Origin: an uncultured Roseburia sp.
GTDB lineage: Bacteria > Bacillota_A > Clostridia > Lachnospirales > Lachnospiraceae
NCBI GenBank assembly: GCA_900753715.1
Contig: CAAEAE010000173.1
Location: 1-9,524, forward strand
Direction of reading: 5' to 3'
DNA length: 9,524 nt
The notes below the pieces were generated by a model that did not search any database, had not been told where the DNA came from, and saw only the letters and a list, made by a program, of their open reading frames with translations. Position numbers and translations under genes: made by a program. This document shows, one piece after another, positions 1 through 5,930 of this stretch; the first letter of the stretch is position 1, and every line of letters starts with the position of its first letter.

Positions 1-28
1 AATTTCACGAAAGAAAAAGTCTATCCAG

Positions 29-49
29 AATTAGCATAAAATGCTAATT
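29..49. repeat. Short perfect palindrome past the kinase stop
   Basis: A 9-bp inverted repeat (AATTAGCAT / ATGCTAATT) with a 3-nt loop lies 27 bp beyond the kinase stop codon. A CTAATTTG direct repeat (44-51 and 62-69) adjoins it. On the minus strand the nearest T-rich run follows only after about 11 nt, so it is a poor intrinsic terminator. It may belong to whatever DNA replaced the kinase 3' end. Confidence 0.5.
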
Positions 50-75
50 TGAAACAGGCTTCTAATTTGCGTGGA

Positions 76-1260
76 TTATACTAGTCCTTTAATTTTAGCC
101 AAACCCAATCCCCTATTACTTCCTTTACTACTATAACCCCTTTCAAAAAACTTAGTAGTAATTTCTGTATTCTCACTCTTACATGTATTAACTACACTAA
201 AATCAAATACATTATCTAACAATGTCATATTAATTTTAATCTTTTTATGCTCCAAATTTTCTGTTGCTTCTATTGCATTATCTAACAATATTCCCATCAT
301 CTCAATTAATACATATTCTGGAATTTTTATAGTTACATCCGGATATCTGCAATAATGCGTCACCTCAATCCCTTTGCTTTTTGCTTCTTGGATTTTAACC
401 GAAATAAAGCCTGATATTAACGGATTTTCTATCATAGTAATAAGGGGGATTTCTTGAATTTCCGTCATTATATCATTCAAATACTCCTCTTCCTCTTTCT
501 TCAATTGGTAAAAATTTTGCGTTGTATACAACATTCCTCTAATAGCATTAATATGATTTTTAAAATCATGCTGTTTATCTCTAATGGAGGATATTAGCTC
601 TTTATACGTATCATAATAGTAATTATTCATTTCTAATTGAATTTTTCTCTTTTCAGCATCTGCCTTAGTTTTCTGCCACTCAATTAGCAAAAGTAGCACA
701 ACCCCAAAGAAATAAACCGTAAAAATAAAATCTTGTCCCTCCAAATGAGCACTTACTTTCATTTTCCAAATTCTACTTGCGAAAATAACCATAATAAATG
801 CACACAATATTCTTTGTATCCATTTATTGTCAGATAAAAAATTGGCCAATACATTTAGCTTCATCTTGGTTCCAAAGAGAACAAATACCATCATGCAAGC
901 AAACATAATAATAACTTCCCAACTAATATTATCTATATTATCATTTCTACTGATCGTGACTAAAATAAAATATATAATTAACTGCAATATTCCAACTGTA
1001 ACTATGGCAAGTAATAAATTAACTAATGTTTGTTTAATATCAAGCCTGTAATTTAAAAAGCAATATATAAATAACAAAACATAGGAAATCGATATCAAAT
1101 AAGTCGGCAATTCATACTCATTTATTCCTAACATCAAAATCATTTCTGTAACAATTAATATCACAGTATAAATGTTATATTTAACCTTGTTTCCATATAT
1201 GGCAGCCAAGCAGTAAACATATGCCAGTATTTCAAATAACGGTAATAAGTTCCTAACCAT
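76..1260 (-). CDS. GHKL sensor histidine kinase, AgrC-like, probably C-terminally truncated
   Basis: This is a membrane sensor kinase of the AgrC/HPK10 type, expected to phosphorylate the LytTR regulator encoded just before it. Residues 5-195 form about six or seven hydrophobic segments. A dimerisation/phosphoacceptor helix follows, with H231 in KQHDFKNH (the H-D-x-x-N-H pattern), then the GHKL ATPase: N box around 316-333 (LLDNAIEA, N328) and G box 382-388 (NRGLGLA). The protein ends six residues later (KIKGLV), whereas relatives usually run some 35-45 residues further, so the last ATPase strands appear to be missing and activity is doubtful. The start is firm: ATG overlaps the regulator's stop by 8 nt, with GAGGAGGG at 1267-1274 and 6-nt spacing. 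The gene is much more AT-rich than its partner (15 G/C in 901-960 against 25 in 1381-1440). The input signal is unknown; a peptide is the usual one. Confidence 0.88.
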   Translation of the reverse strand: MVRNLLPLFEILAYVYCLAAIYGNKVKYNIYTVILIVTEMILMLGINEYELPTYLISISYVLLFIYCFLNYRLDIKQTLVNLLLAIVTVGILQLIIYFILVTISRNDNIDNISWEVIIMFACMMVFVLFGTKMKLNVLANFLSDNKWIQRILCAFIMVIFASRIWKMKVSAHLEGQDFIFTVYFFGVVLLLLIEWQKTKADAEKRKIQLEMNNYYYDTYKELISSIRDKQHDFKNHINAIRGMLYTTQNFYQLKKEEEEYLNDIMTEIQEIPLITMIENPLISGFISVKIQEAKSKGIEVTHYCRYPDVTIKIPEYVLIEMMGILLDNAIEATENLEHKKIKINMTLLDNVFDFSVVNTCKSENTEITTKFFERGYSSKGSNRGLGLAKIKGLV

Positions 1261-1978
1261 TAAACACCCTCCTCAAAAAATTCTTCTTATATGTCAATCC
1301 AATTTCTACCGAATCCGTTCGGTTTTTAAAAGTAACGTATCTGTTGACGGAATCTATGGTTTCGACATAATTCCGGTTAACGATCACGAAACGGTTACAC
1401 TGGACGAAATCATCGGAATCTAATTCTTTAAGGATCTCCTTTACTGGTTTATATGGCAGGTAACGCTCATCGGCTGTTGTGTGGATCACTCTTCCGGAAC
1501 GTCCATTTTCAATATAGACAATGTCCTCCTTGCAAAGTTTTAATAGTATTCCATCTCTTCTGTAATATACTCTGTCTGAAGCCGAAGAATCGGTCGGGAT
1601 CATAAGGGTTTCCTTTATAAGCTCAGACAATTGCTTTGTATCATAGGGTTTCTCGATATAGCTGTAGCATTGGACATCACTGTATGCATACAGACTGGGA
1701 TCTTCCAGTCCGGTAATAAAAATAATGGGAGTAAAATGATAGCGTTCCACTTCACGGATATGATCTGCAAATTTCATACCGGAAGCGTCCCCAGAAGTCC
1801 GGGGATCCAGAATAATATCTAACAGAAAAAGATCAATGGATTTCTCCATTGCCATATGATATGCCTGTTCCAGGTTAACCGCACATATTACTTCATTCTG
1901 CGTGCCCTGTTCACGAACAATTTTAACCAGCCGCTCCATCTCACGGGCATTATCTTCCAAAATTAAAATTGTTTTCAT
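1253..1978 (-). CDS. LytTR-family response regulator, AgrA-like
   Basis: A 241-residue cytoplasmic response regulator. The receiver domain spans residues 2-125 with the acidic pair E8-D9, phosphoacceptor D54 in LFLLDIIL, switch T89 (IIFITG) and the K110-P111 lysine-proline. The LytTR DNA-binding domain covers about 137-238, with VYIENGRSGRVIHT and the FVQCNRFVIVNRNYV strand/turn typical of AgrA. All conserved phosphorylation residues are present, so it should work if it receives phosphate. Its stop overlaps the kinase start by 8 nt, which marks them as a cognate pair. It begins 18 nt after the XRE gene stop. The only SD-like run (AAGGGGA) overlaps that stop and sits about 13 nt from the ATG, longer than usual, which suggests translation is coupled to the XRE gene. 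The target genes are not visible. Confidence 0.92.
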   Translation of the reverse strand: MKTILILEDNAREMERLVKIVREQGTQNEVICAVNLEQAYHMAMEKSIDLFLLDIILDPRTSGDASGMKFADHIREVERYHFTPIIFITGLEDPSLYAYSDVQCYSYIEKPYDTKQLSELIKETLMIPTDSSASDRVYYRRDGILLKLCKEDIVYIENGRSGRVIHTTADERYLPYKPVKEILKELDSDDFVQCNRFVIVNRNYVETIDSVNRYVTFKNRTDSVEIGLTYKKNFLRRVFNG

Positions 1979-1996
1979 CCTATGTATTTCGTCCCC

Positions 1997-2398
1997 TTAT
2001 TCCTCAGATTCAAATAACTGATCAATGATCACTTTCATATGATCCCTGCACGCTTTATCTTCTTTCGTAAGTACGTTGCCTTTGATGAAGTAATGCATCA
2101 GGCGTACTAATACTTTCAACTTATCCGCATCCGAGAAATGATCTACCTGCTCCATGATGTCTTCCACATTTTCCGTTTCTCCATACAGAAGATAATCCGT
2201 AGATACACCAAAATGCTGACAGATCAGTCTGAGGGTCTTCTTGGAAGGACCATATTCTCCTCGTTCATAACACCCGATTACATTCGGTCCTACGGAAAGA
2301 ATTTCTGATAAGGCATCCTGAGTGAGTCCCTCTTTCTCACGCAGCTCCCGTATTCTCTTCCCCATTTGTTCATTATTAATCGAAAACTCTTCTGTCAT
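1997..2398 (-). CDS. XRE-family helix-turn-helix regulator with a C-terminal helical domain
   Basis: A 133-residue DNA-binding protein. A lambda-repressor-like HTH lies at about residues 12-70 (KRIRELREKEGLTQDALSE, then GPNVIGCYERGEYGPS and LRLICQHFGVSTDYLL). An acidic helical tail follows that I do not recognise and that may mediate dimer or partner contacts. A start at GTG 2399-2401 is possible, but AGGAG at 2405-2409 has 6-nt spacing to the ATG at 2396-2398 and only 3 nt to the GTG, so the ATG is preferred. It has its own promoter (TATAAT at 2424-2429) with a dyad next to the -35, suggesting autoregulation. It heads the transcript that continues into the LytTR regulator and kinase, and so probably controls expression of that pair. 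Confidence 0.88.
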   Translation of the reverse strand: MTEEFSINNEQMGKRIRELREKEGLTQDALSEILSVGPNVIGCYERGEYGPSKKTLRLICQHFGVSTDYLLYGETENVEDIMEQVDHFSDADKLKVLVRLMHYFIKGNVLTKEDKACRDHMKVIIDQLFESEE

Positions 2399-2423
2399 CA
2401 CGGACTCCTCTGCTTTTTATTTC

Positions 2424-2452
2424 ATTATATCCATGATGCACATTCCTCTTAA
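2424..2452 (-). promoter_or_regulatory. Promoter for the XRE-RR-kinase transcript
   Basis: On the minus strand a perfect -10 TATAAT (2424-2429) is 17 bp from TTAAGA (2447-2452, 4 of 6 matches to TTGACA). The start point would fall near 2417, giving a leader of about 18 nt before the ATG at 2398. Confidence 0.6.
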
Positions 2453-2453
2453 T

Positions 2454-2466
2454 ACAGTTATACTGT
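2454..2466. promoter_or_regulatory. Operator-like dyad next to the -35
   Basis: ACAGT-TAT-ACTGT is a perfect 5-bp inverted repeat with a 3-bp centre, directly upstream of the -35 of the XRE promoter. Position and symmetry fit a dimeric regulator such as the adjacent XRE protein; binding is inferred. Confidence 0.45.
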
Positions 2467-2487
2467 TTGTTTTCAGCGTTTCTTTTC

Positions 2488-2507
2488 GTTTCACCCACAG
2501 TTTCACC
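2488..2507. repeat. Direct repeat GTTTCACC, 12-bp period, possible LytTR site
   Basis: GTTTCACC occurs at 2488-2495 and 2500-2507. The second copy includes ACAGTT, the core half-site of AgrA-type LytTR regulators, which bind direct repeats about one turn apart; another ACAGTT is at 2454-2459. The repeat overlaps the stop of the orphan regulator gene and lies about 70-90 bp upstream of the predicted start of the XRE transcript, a suitable place for an activator. The flanks match the consensus imperfectly. Confidence 0.3.
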
Positions 2508-3267
2508 GTGACAAACCATCAGTAATACTATGGATATTCTCCTTCAATCCTGCTCTCGTTAATTTCAAGGGTTCTGCCTCATCCTTCAGATAAAGCTTTC
2601 TCTCCTTCTGATCCAGATAATCCATATATTTTCCATTTACAAGAAGGCCTTTTCCACACATTATCATTGGCTCTGACTTAAGCTGTTCCATAATTTCTTT
2701 CATGGTAAGATATGCATACTGAGCCAATGGCTTGCCATGAACCTTGACAGACAGGTTCTTTCCTGTAATGCGCACATACACAACCTGATCCGTGTCAAAG
2801 AGAACGTGTATTCCATCGTTCTTCAGATGAAGCCTTGCTTTTGCTTCCACCGGATTATAAGTCAGACATTTCTTCACCATTCTGTGAATCTCATTGACAT
2901 CATAAGGCTTTTGGATATACCCAAAACAATGCAGATCCTTATAAGCCTGTGCTCTCGGTTCCTCCAGTCCTGTCACAAAAATCACCGGTACATGACGGTA
3001 TTCTTCACTTTTACGGATTTCCTCGATAAAACGATAGCCCTCCCGGTTGCATTTCTTCTGATCCAACATGATATCCACCATAAATAAGGAGATTGTCCTG
3101 TGCTTCATACATTCATAAGCTTCTTTCAGACCGGTATAACCGAATACACAATATTCCAACGGACTGCAATCCTCCACGATCTTTACCAGATATCTCAAGG
3201 CTGCCGGTTCATCCTCCAGAATCAAAATATTTTTTACCCTTGTATTTCCCTGTTCTGTCCCACTCAT
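2503..3267 (-). CDS. Second LytTR-family response regulator, orphan
   Basis: A 254-residue response regulator paralogous to the one at 1253-1978: both begin their receiver with KxILILED and share RLVKIV/RYLVKIV, ITGLE/VTGLE and IEKPYD/IQKPYD motifs. Numbered from M at 3267, the receiver covers about 11-135 with E18-D19, phosphoacceptor D65 (LFMVDIML), T99 and K120-P121. A LytTR domain follows (about 145-250), more diverged than its paralogue's. No kinase gene adjoins it, so it may share the one at 76-1260 or act without one. The reading frame is open to 3363, but that ATG has no SD and sits in the loop of a hairpin. The ATG at 3265-3267 has AGGA at 3275-3278 with 7-nt spacing and is chosen. 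A 104-bp gap with its own promoter separates it from the XRE gene downstream. Confidence 0.88.
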   Translation of the reverse strand: MSGTEQGNTRVKNILILEDEPAALRYLVKIVEDCSPLEYCVFGYTGLKEAYECMKHRTISLFMVDIMLDQKKCNREGYRFIEEIRKSEEYRHVPVIFVTGLEEPRAQAYKDLHCFGYIQKPYDVNEIHRMVKKCLTYNPVEAKARLHLKNDGIHVLFDTDQVVYVRITGKNLSVKVHGKPLAQYAYLTMKEIMEQLKSEPMIMCGKGLLVNGKYMDYLDQKERKLYLKDEAEPLKLTRAGLKENIHSITDGLSR

Positions 3268-3312
3268 AAATTTTTCCTGCCTGCAAGCAATTATCCGTCT
3301 GCCATTCCATAT

Positions 3313-3343
3313 CCTGACGGAAGCTGCCTTCCTTCCCATCAGG
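3313..3343 (-). promoter_or_regulatory. GC-rich hairpin in the leader of the orphan regulator gene
   Basis: Arms 3313-3323 (CCTGACGGAAG) and 3332-3343 (CTTCCCATCAGG) pair over about 11 positions with one wobble and one bulge, around an 8-nt loop. No T-run follows on the minus strand, so it is a structured leader rather than a terminator. It lies about 45 nt before the preferred ATG. Confidence 0.45.
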
Positions 3344-3349
3344 TGTAAC

Positions 3350-3395
3350 ACAAAAGCACTCATCTTGCATCATAACGCAAAATCAGTGCTTTTGT
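3350..3395 (-). terminator. Terminator-like hairpin after the small XRE gene
   Basis: A perfect 11-bp inverted repeat (ACAAAAGCACT at 3350-3360, AGTGCTTTTGT at 3385-3395) with a 24-nt loop that contains its own TTGC/GCAA pair. It starts 13 bp after the stop of the XRE gene at 3409. On the minus strand the 3' arm carries TTTTGTGTT. It may be a weak terminator or attenuator before the orphan regulator gene. Confidence 0.5.
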
Positions 3396-3408
3396 ATATT
3401 TGTAATTT

Positions 3409-3648
3409 CTATTTTTCAAAAAGATCTACAACATCAACCTCCAAAACCTCTGCCAGAGCACGCAGTTCAAAGTCCGTAACTGTGCGTTCATGGTTTTCAA
3501 TTCTTGAAATGGAACCGCGACAGACATATATGGCATAGGTTTCAAGTCGTTCAGCCAATTCCTTCTGACTCAGATGCCTTTCCAGTCTGTACTCACGCAG
3601 CTTACCGCCTATGATGTTTTGAGCCTCATAATCAATAATTCGTGCCAT
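3409..3648 (-). CDS. Small XRE-family HTH regulator
   Basis: A 79-residue protein that is almost entirely one Cro/CI-type HTH domain: IGGKLREYRLERHLSQKELA, then YVCRGSISRIENHERTVTDF and LRALAEVLEVDVVDLFEK, the standard family ending. It should act as a dimeric repressor in the cytoplasm. The ATG at 3646-3648 has GGGGA at 3655-3659 with 6-nt spacing. Upstream are a TATAAT -10 (3684-3689) and a 21-bp dyad (3703-3723), which suggest it controls its own promoter and possibly the divergent glycosyltransferase promoter. A hairpin (3350-3395) follows its stop. As the first gene of the leftward cluster it may be the master repressor; that role is inferred from position only. Confidence 0.87.
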   Translation of the reverse strand: MARIIDYEAQNIIGGKLREYRLERHLSQKELAERLETYAIYVCRGSISRIENHERTVTDFELRALAEVLEVDVVDLFEK

Positions 3649-3683
3649 ACTTTATCCCCGCTTATTTTTGACACAAATATTGT

Positions 3684-3689
3684 ATTATA
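3684..3689 (-). promoter_or_regulatory. -10 element for the small XRE gene
   Basis: Minus-strand TATAAT, 35 bp upstream of the ATG. No good -35 lies at 16-18 bp spacing; the best TTGACA-like hexamer (TTAACA, 3712-3717) is 22 bp away. The promoter may be weak or activator-dependent. Confidence 0.45.
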
Positions 3690-3702
3690 TACATCGTCCC
3701 TG

Positions 3703-3723
3703 CATGTCCTATGTTAAGACATG
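3703..3723. promoter_or_regulatory. Operator-like 21-bp dyad upstream of the small XRE gene
   Basis: CATGTC (3703-3708) and GACATG (3718-3723) form a perfect 6-bp inverted repeat with a 9-bp centre, covering the expected -35 region of the XRE promoter. Half-sites about 15 bp centre to centre suit a dimeric HTH protein. Confidence 0.45.
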
Positions 3724-3857
3724 TGACAGAATATTTTTATTTTTTACGGACAATTCAGTAACTGCTGCATAATTCTCCTCTCCAAGATACTGTGCCGGAT
3801 GATTACTATTTTGTAAATAATTGACTGATAAATCCACGTGGTTTCCTAAATACCTGA

Positions 3858-3886
3858 TTGAAGTTTTAAGAACAAACCGTTATAAT
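3858..3886 (+). promoter_or_regulatory. Sigma-A-type promoter for the GT2-deacetylase transcript
   Basis: TTGAAG (3858-3863), a 17-bp spacer and TATAAT (3881-3886). The start point would be near 3893, leaving a leader of about 85 nt before the ATG at 3979. This is the best promoter match seen in the window. Confidence 0.65.
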
Positions 3887-3978
3887 AAACAATAGTTTAT
3901 CTCATAAAATGTATTTCCACAAGCAACCACAGTAATAGTGAATAAAATCGATGTAATAAACAGAAAGTGATCCAGGAT

Positions 3979-4929
3979 ATGATTTCTCTAGTGATTCCCT
4001 CCTATAATGAACAGGATAATATTTTCCGGACTTATGAAACGATCGAAGAGATTTTAAAGCAGTCCGGAATTGATTTTGAAATCATCTTCGTAGACGATGG
4101 TTCCATGGATAATACCTACGTAAATATCGTCCGGCTTGCCCAGACAAAAGCCAACGTCAAAGGACTTTCTTTTTCCCGTAATTTTGGCAAAGAAGCGGCG
4201 ATTTTCGCAGGACTTGAAGCTGCTGCCGGAGAATGTGCCGTCATTATGGACTGCGATTTACAGCATCCTCCTGCACTTCTTCCGCAAATGTACGAATTAT
4301 GGAAGAACGGATATGAGGTGGTAGAAGCCGTGAAGTCCAATCGTGGCCGGGAAAGTGTTTTCCATCGCATGTGCGCCAATGGATTTTATGGAATTATCAG
4401 TCAGCTTACGAAAATTGACATGAAAAATGCCTCCGATTATAAGCTTCTGGACCGGAAAGCAATTGATGCCCTTCTCCTGATGCCGGAACGGACACCGTTT
4501 TTCCGCGCCTTATCCTCCTGGGTAGGCTTTAAAACAATCCAGATCCCGTTTGAAGTACAGGACCGGGAAATCGGCACCTCCAAATGGAGCTTTTGGAGTC
4601 TGGTGAAATACGCACTCCGTAACATTACCTCCTTTTCCGGTGCACCGATGCAGGTGGTTACCATTTTAGGGTGGTTTATGTTTATTCCAGCTTTGGGCTT
4701 TACGATTGAGGCATTGTTCCGTTATTTTTCCGGAACCGCTGTGGAGGGCTTCACGACTGTTATTGTTCTACTTTGCTGGATTGGAAGTATTCTGATGATC
4801 AGTCTCGGCATCATCGGACATTACATTTCCAGAATTTATGATGAGATTAAGGCACGCCCGAGATATCTGATCAGCCGGAGATGCGGGTATGAAAAGGATG
4901 CCGGCACCGCCCCAGAAAAAGACCTTTAA
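3979..4929 (+). CDS. Membrane-anchored GT2 glycosyltransferase (polyprenyl-phosphate type)
   Basis: A 316-residue family-2 glycosyltransferase of the GtrB/CsbB/ArnC/DPM1 class, which moves a sugar from a nucleotide donor to undecaprenyl phosphate on the inner membrane face. The GT-A domain begins at once (ISLVIPSYNEQ). It has VDDGSMDNT (D39, D40), the metal-binding D91-x-D93 in MDCDLQHPP, and RALSSW near 176-181 before the amphipathic region KWSFWSLVKYALR. Two membrane helices follow (about 224-248 and 260-285) and a basic tail, the usual layout and length. The frame extends to a GTG at 3967, but neither start has a good SD; the ATG matches the family N-terminus. The deacetylase gene starts 116 bp downstream with no terminator between, suggesting a shared transcript. 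The sugar cannot be read from the sequence; the partner suggests an N-acetylated one. Confidence 0.9.
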   Translation: MISLVIPSYNEQDNIFRTYETIEEILKQSGIDFEIIFVDDGSMDNTYVNIVRLAQTKANVKGLSFSRNFGKEAAIFAGLEAAAGECAVIMDCDLQHPPALLPQMYELWKNGYEVVEAVKSNRGRESVFHRMCANGFYGIISQLTKIDMKNASDYKLLDRKAIDALLLMPERTPFFRALSSWVGFKTIQIPFEVQDREIGTSKWSFWSLVKYALRNITSFSGAPMQVVTILGWFMFIPALGFTIEALFRYFSGTAVEGFTTVIVLLCWIGSILMISLGIIGHYISRIYDEIKARPRYLISRRCGYEKDAGTAPEKDL

Positions 4930-4964
4930 GTCTCAGGGTAATACAATATAATATAAAGTTAGAA

Positions 4965-4996
4965 TAGGATGGAATCATATTCCAGATCGATTCCTA
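4965..4996 (+). repeat. Two-part hairpin between GT2 and deacetylase genes
   Basis: An inner stem TGGAAT-CAT-ATTCCA (4970-4984) sits inside an outer pair TAGGA (4965-4969) / TCCTA (4992-4996). No T-run follows, so it is not an intrinsic terminator. It could be an mRNA processing or stability element within the operon. Confidence 0.4.
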
Positions 4997-5045
4997 TACA
5001 GACTCATTACTGAAATACAGAATTTCATTCATAAGGAGCAAGATC

Positions 5046-5912
5046 ATGATTATATATCATGCCGATGACTACGGCATTTCCATAAATGCTTCAAAAGAAA
5101 TATTATCTCTCGTCCAACAGGGAAAGCTGTCAGGAATCAGTGTCATTCCCAATATGAGCTGCTTTGCAGACTGTATAGATCTGCTTCTTCCTGTAATGAA
5201 AGAACGTCCGGCTCTGACGGTTGCACTGCACCTTAACTTTTTCGAGGGACACTGCTGTGCAGATCCTTCGGAAATCCCGCTTCTGATTGATGAAAACGGA
5301 TATTTTAAGTGCAGCTGGATGTATTTCTTTAAAAGCTCATACACTTCTGTGAGAAATGAACTGCGCAAACAGCTTTCTACGGAAATTCAGGCACAGATTC
5401 AAAAGCTATATCATGCGATGCCTTCCAATTATGTACTATGTCTTGACAGTCATCAGCATTCCCATATGATTCCGGTTGTCTGGGATGCACTGCGTGATGT
5501 CGTACTTTGGAATCATTACCCGGTACAGTATATCCGCATTTCCAGAGAGCCCTTAGCTCCTTACCTGAGCACTCCTGCCTTATACCATACCTATCCGCCG
5601 GTAAATCTGATTAAAAATGTCATCATTCAATTTTGCACATGGTATACCAATAGACATCCCATTATTCCCATGAAGGGGAACTATTATTTATGGGGACTGA
5701 TTATGGGCGGTTCCATGGATGCCGACCGGATCAACCGGTTGATGGATAAGTTTCAGAAATACGGACAGGATCCCGACACCTTGGAGCTGCTTTTCCATCC
5801 CGGAATCATTCTTCCTGAGGAATTGTCTCCGGAATATAATAATCCGGATTTTAAAGCCGCTGAGACCTCTCCCAAACGGCAGAAGGAATACGAAAGCCTG
5901 ATGAAATTATAA
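5046..5912 (+). CDS. ChbG/YdjC-family carbohydrate deacetylase
   Basis: A 288-residue protein of the ChbG/HpnK (YdjC) family, metal-dependent enzymes that remove acetyl groups from N-acetylated sugars. The expected motifs are present: HADDYG at 5-10 (D7, D8), H62 in ALHLNF, D134 and the histidine cluster DSHQHSH (H136, H138, H140), and LLFHPG near 249-253 (H251). There is no signal peptide, so it acts in the cytoplasm or at the inner membrane face. The start is firm: AAGGAG at 5033-5038, 7 nt before the ATG. Downstream of a polyprenyl-type GT2, it most simply deacetylates the lipid-linked or nucleotide-linked N-acetyl sugar of that pathway, recalling ArnC with ArnD, although ArnD belongs to another fold. 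A role in chitobiose use is less likely because no phosphotransferase or glycosidase gene adjoins. The last codons run into the terminator stem. Confidence 0.9.
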   Translation: MIIYHADDYGISINASKEILSLVQQGKLSGISVIPNMSCFADCIDLLLPVMKERPALTVALHLNFFEGHCCADPSEIPLLIDENGYFKCSWMYFFKSSYTSVRNELRKQLSTEIQAQIQKLYHAMPSNYVLCLDSHQHSHMIPVVWDALRDVVLWNHYPVQYIRISREPLAPYLSTPALYHTYPPVNLIKNVIIQFCTWYTNRHPIIPMKGNYYLWGLIMGGSMDADRINRLMDKFQKYGQDPDTLELLFHPGIILPEELSPEYNNPDFKAAETSPKRQKEYESLMKL

Positions 5913-5930
5913 TTTCATCAGGCTTCTTTT
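5894..5930 (+). terminator. Strong terminator shared by converging genes
   Basis: A perfect 15-bp stem (AAGCCTGATGAAATT at 5894-5908 with 5911-5925) and a 2-nt turn, followed by CTTTTGTTTT on the plus strand. It ends the GT2-deacetylase transcript. The deacetylase TAA (5910-5912) sits in the turn and the DUF3990 TGA (5918-5920) in the right arm, so the stem also encodes the last residues of both proteins. The minus-strand side has only a weak T-run. Confidence 0.88.

Larger units (their letters stand above)
3649..3978. other. Divergent intergenic control region
   Basis: No gene is seen in about 330 bp between the leftward XRE gene and the rightward glycosyltransferase. It holds the XRE -10 and dyad on the left, a short palindrome CAGT-A-ACTG (3756-3764), a CCACGTGG palindrome (3834-3841) and a good rightward promoter (3858-3886). 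The rest is AT-rich without recognisable RNA or ORF. Confidence 0.7.

Noticed and set aside
29..49. Intrinsic terminator for the kinase transcript
   Set aside because: Stem is only AT-rich with a 3-nt loop, and the T-run on the minus strand begins about 11 nt too late.
3268..3363. N-terminal extension of the orphan LytTR regulator (32 extra residues)
   Set aside because: Its ATG has no SD and lies in a hairpin loop, and the extension has no counterpart in the paralogue; the ATG at 3267 has an AGGA at 7 nt.
4116..4664. Minus- and plus-strand open frames inside the GT2 gene
   Set aside because: They overlap a complete, motif-rich glycosyltransferase and have no features of their own.
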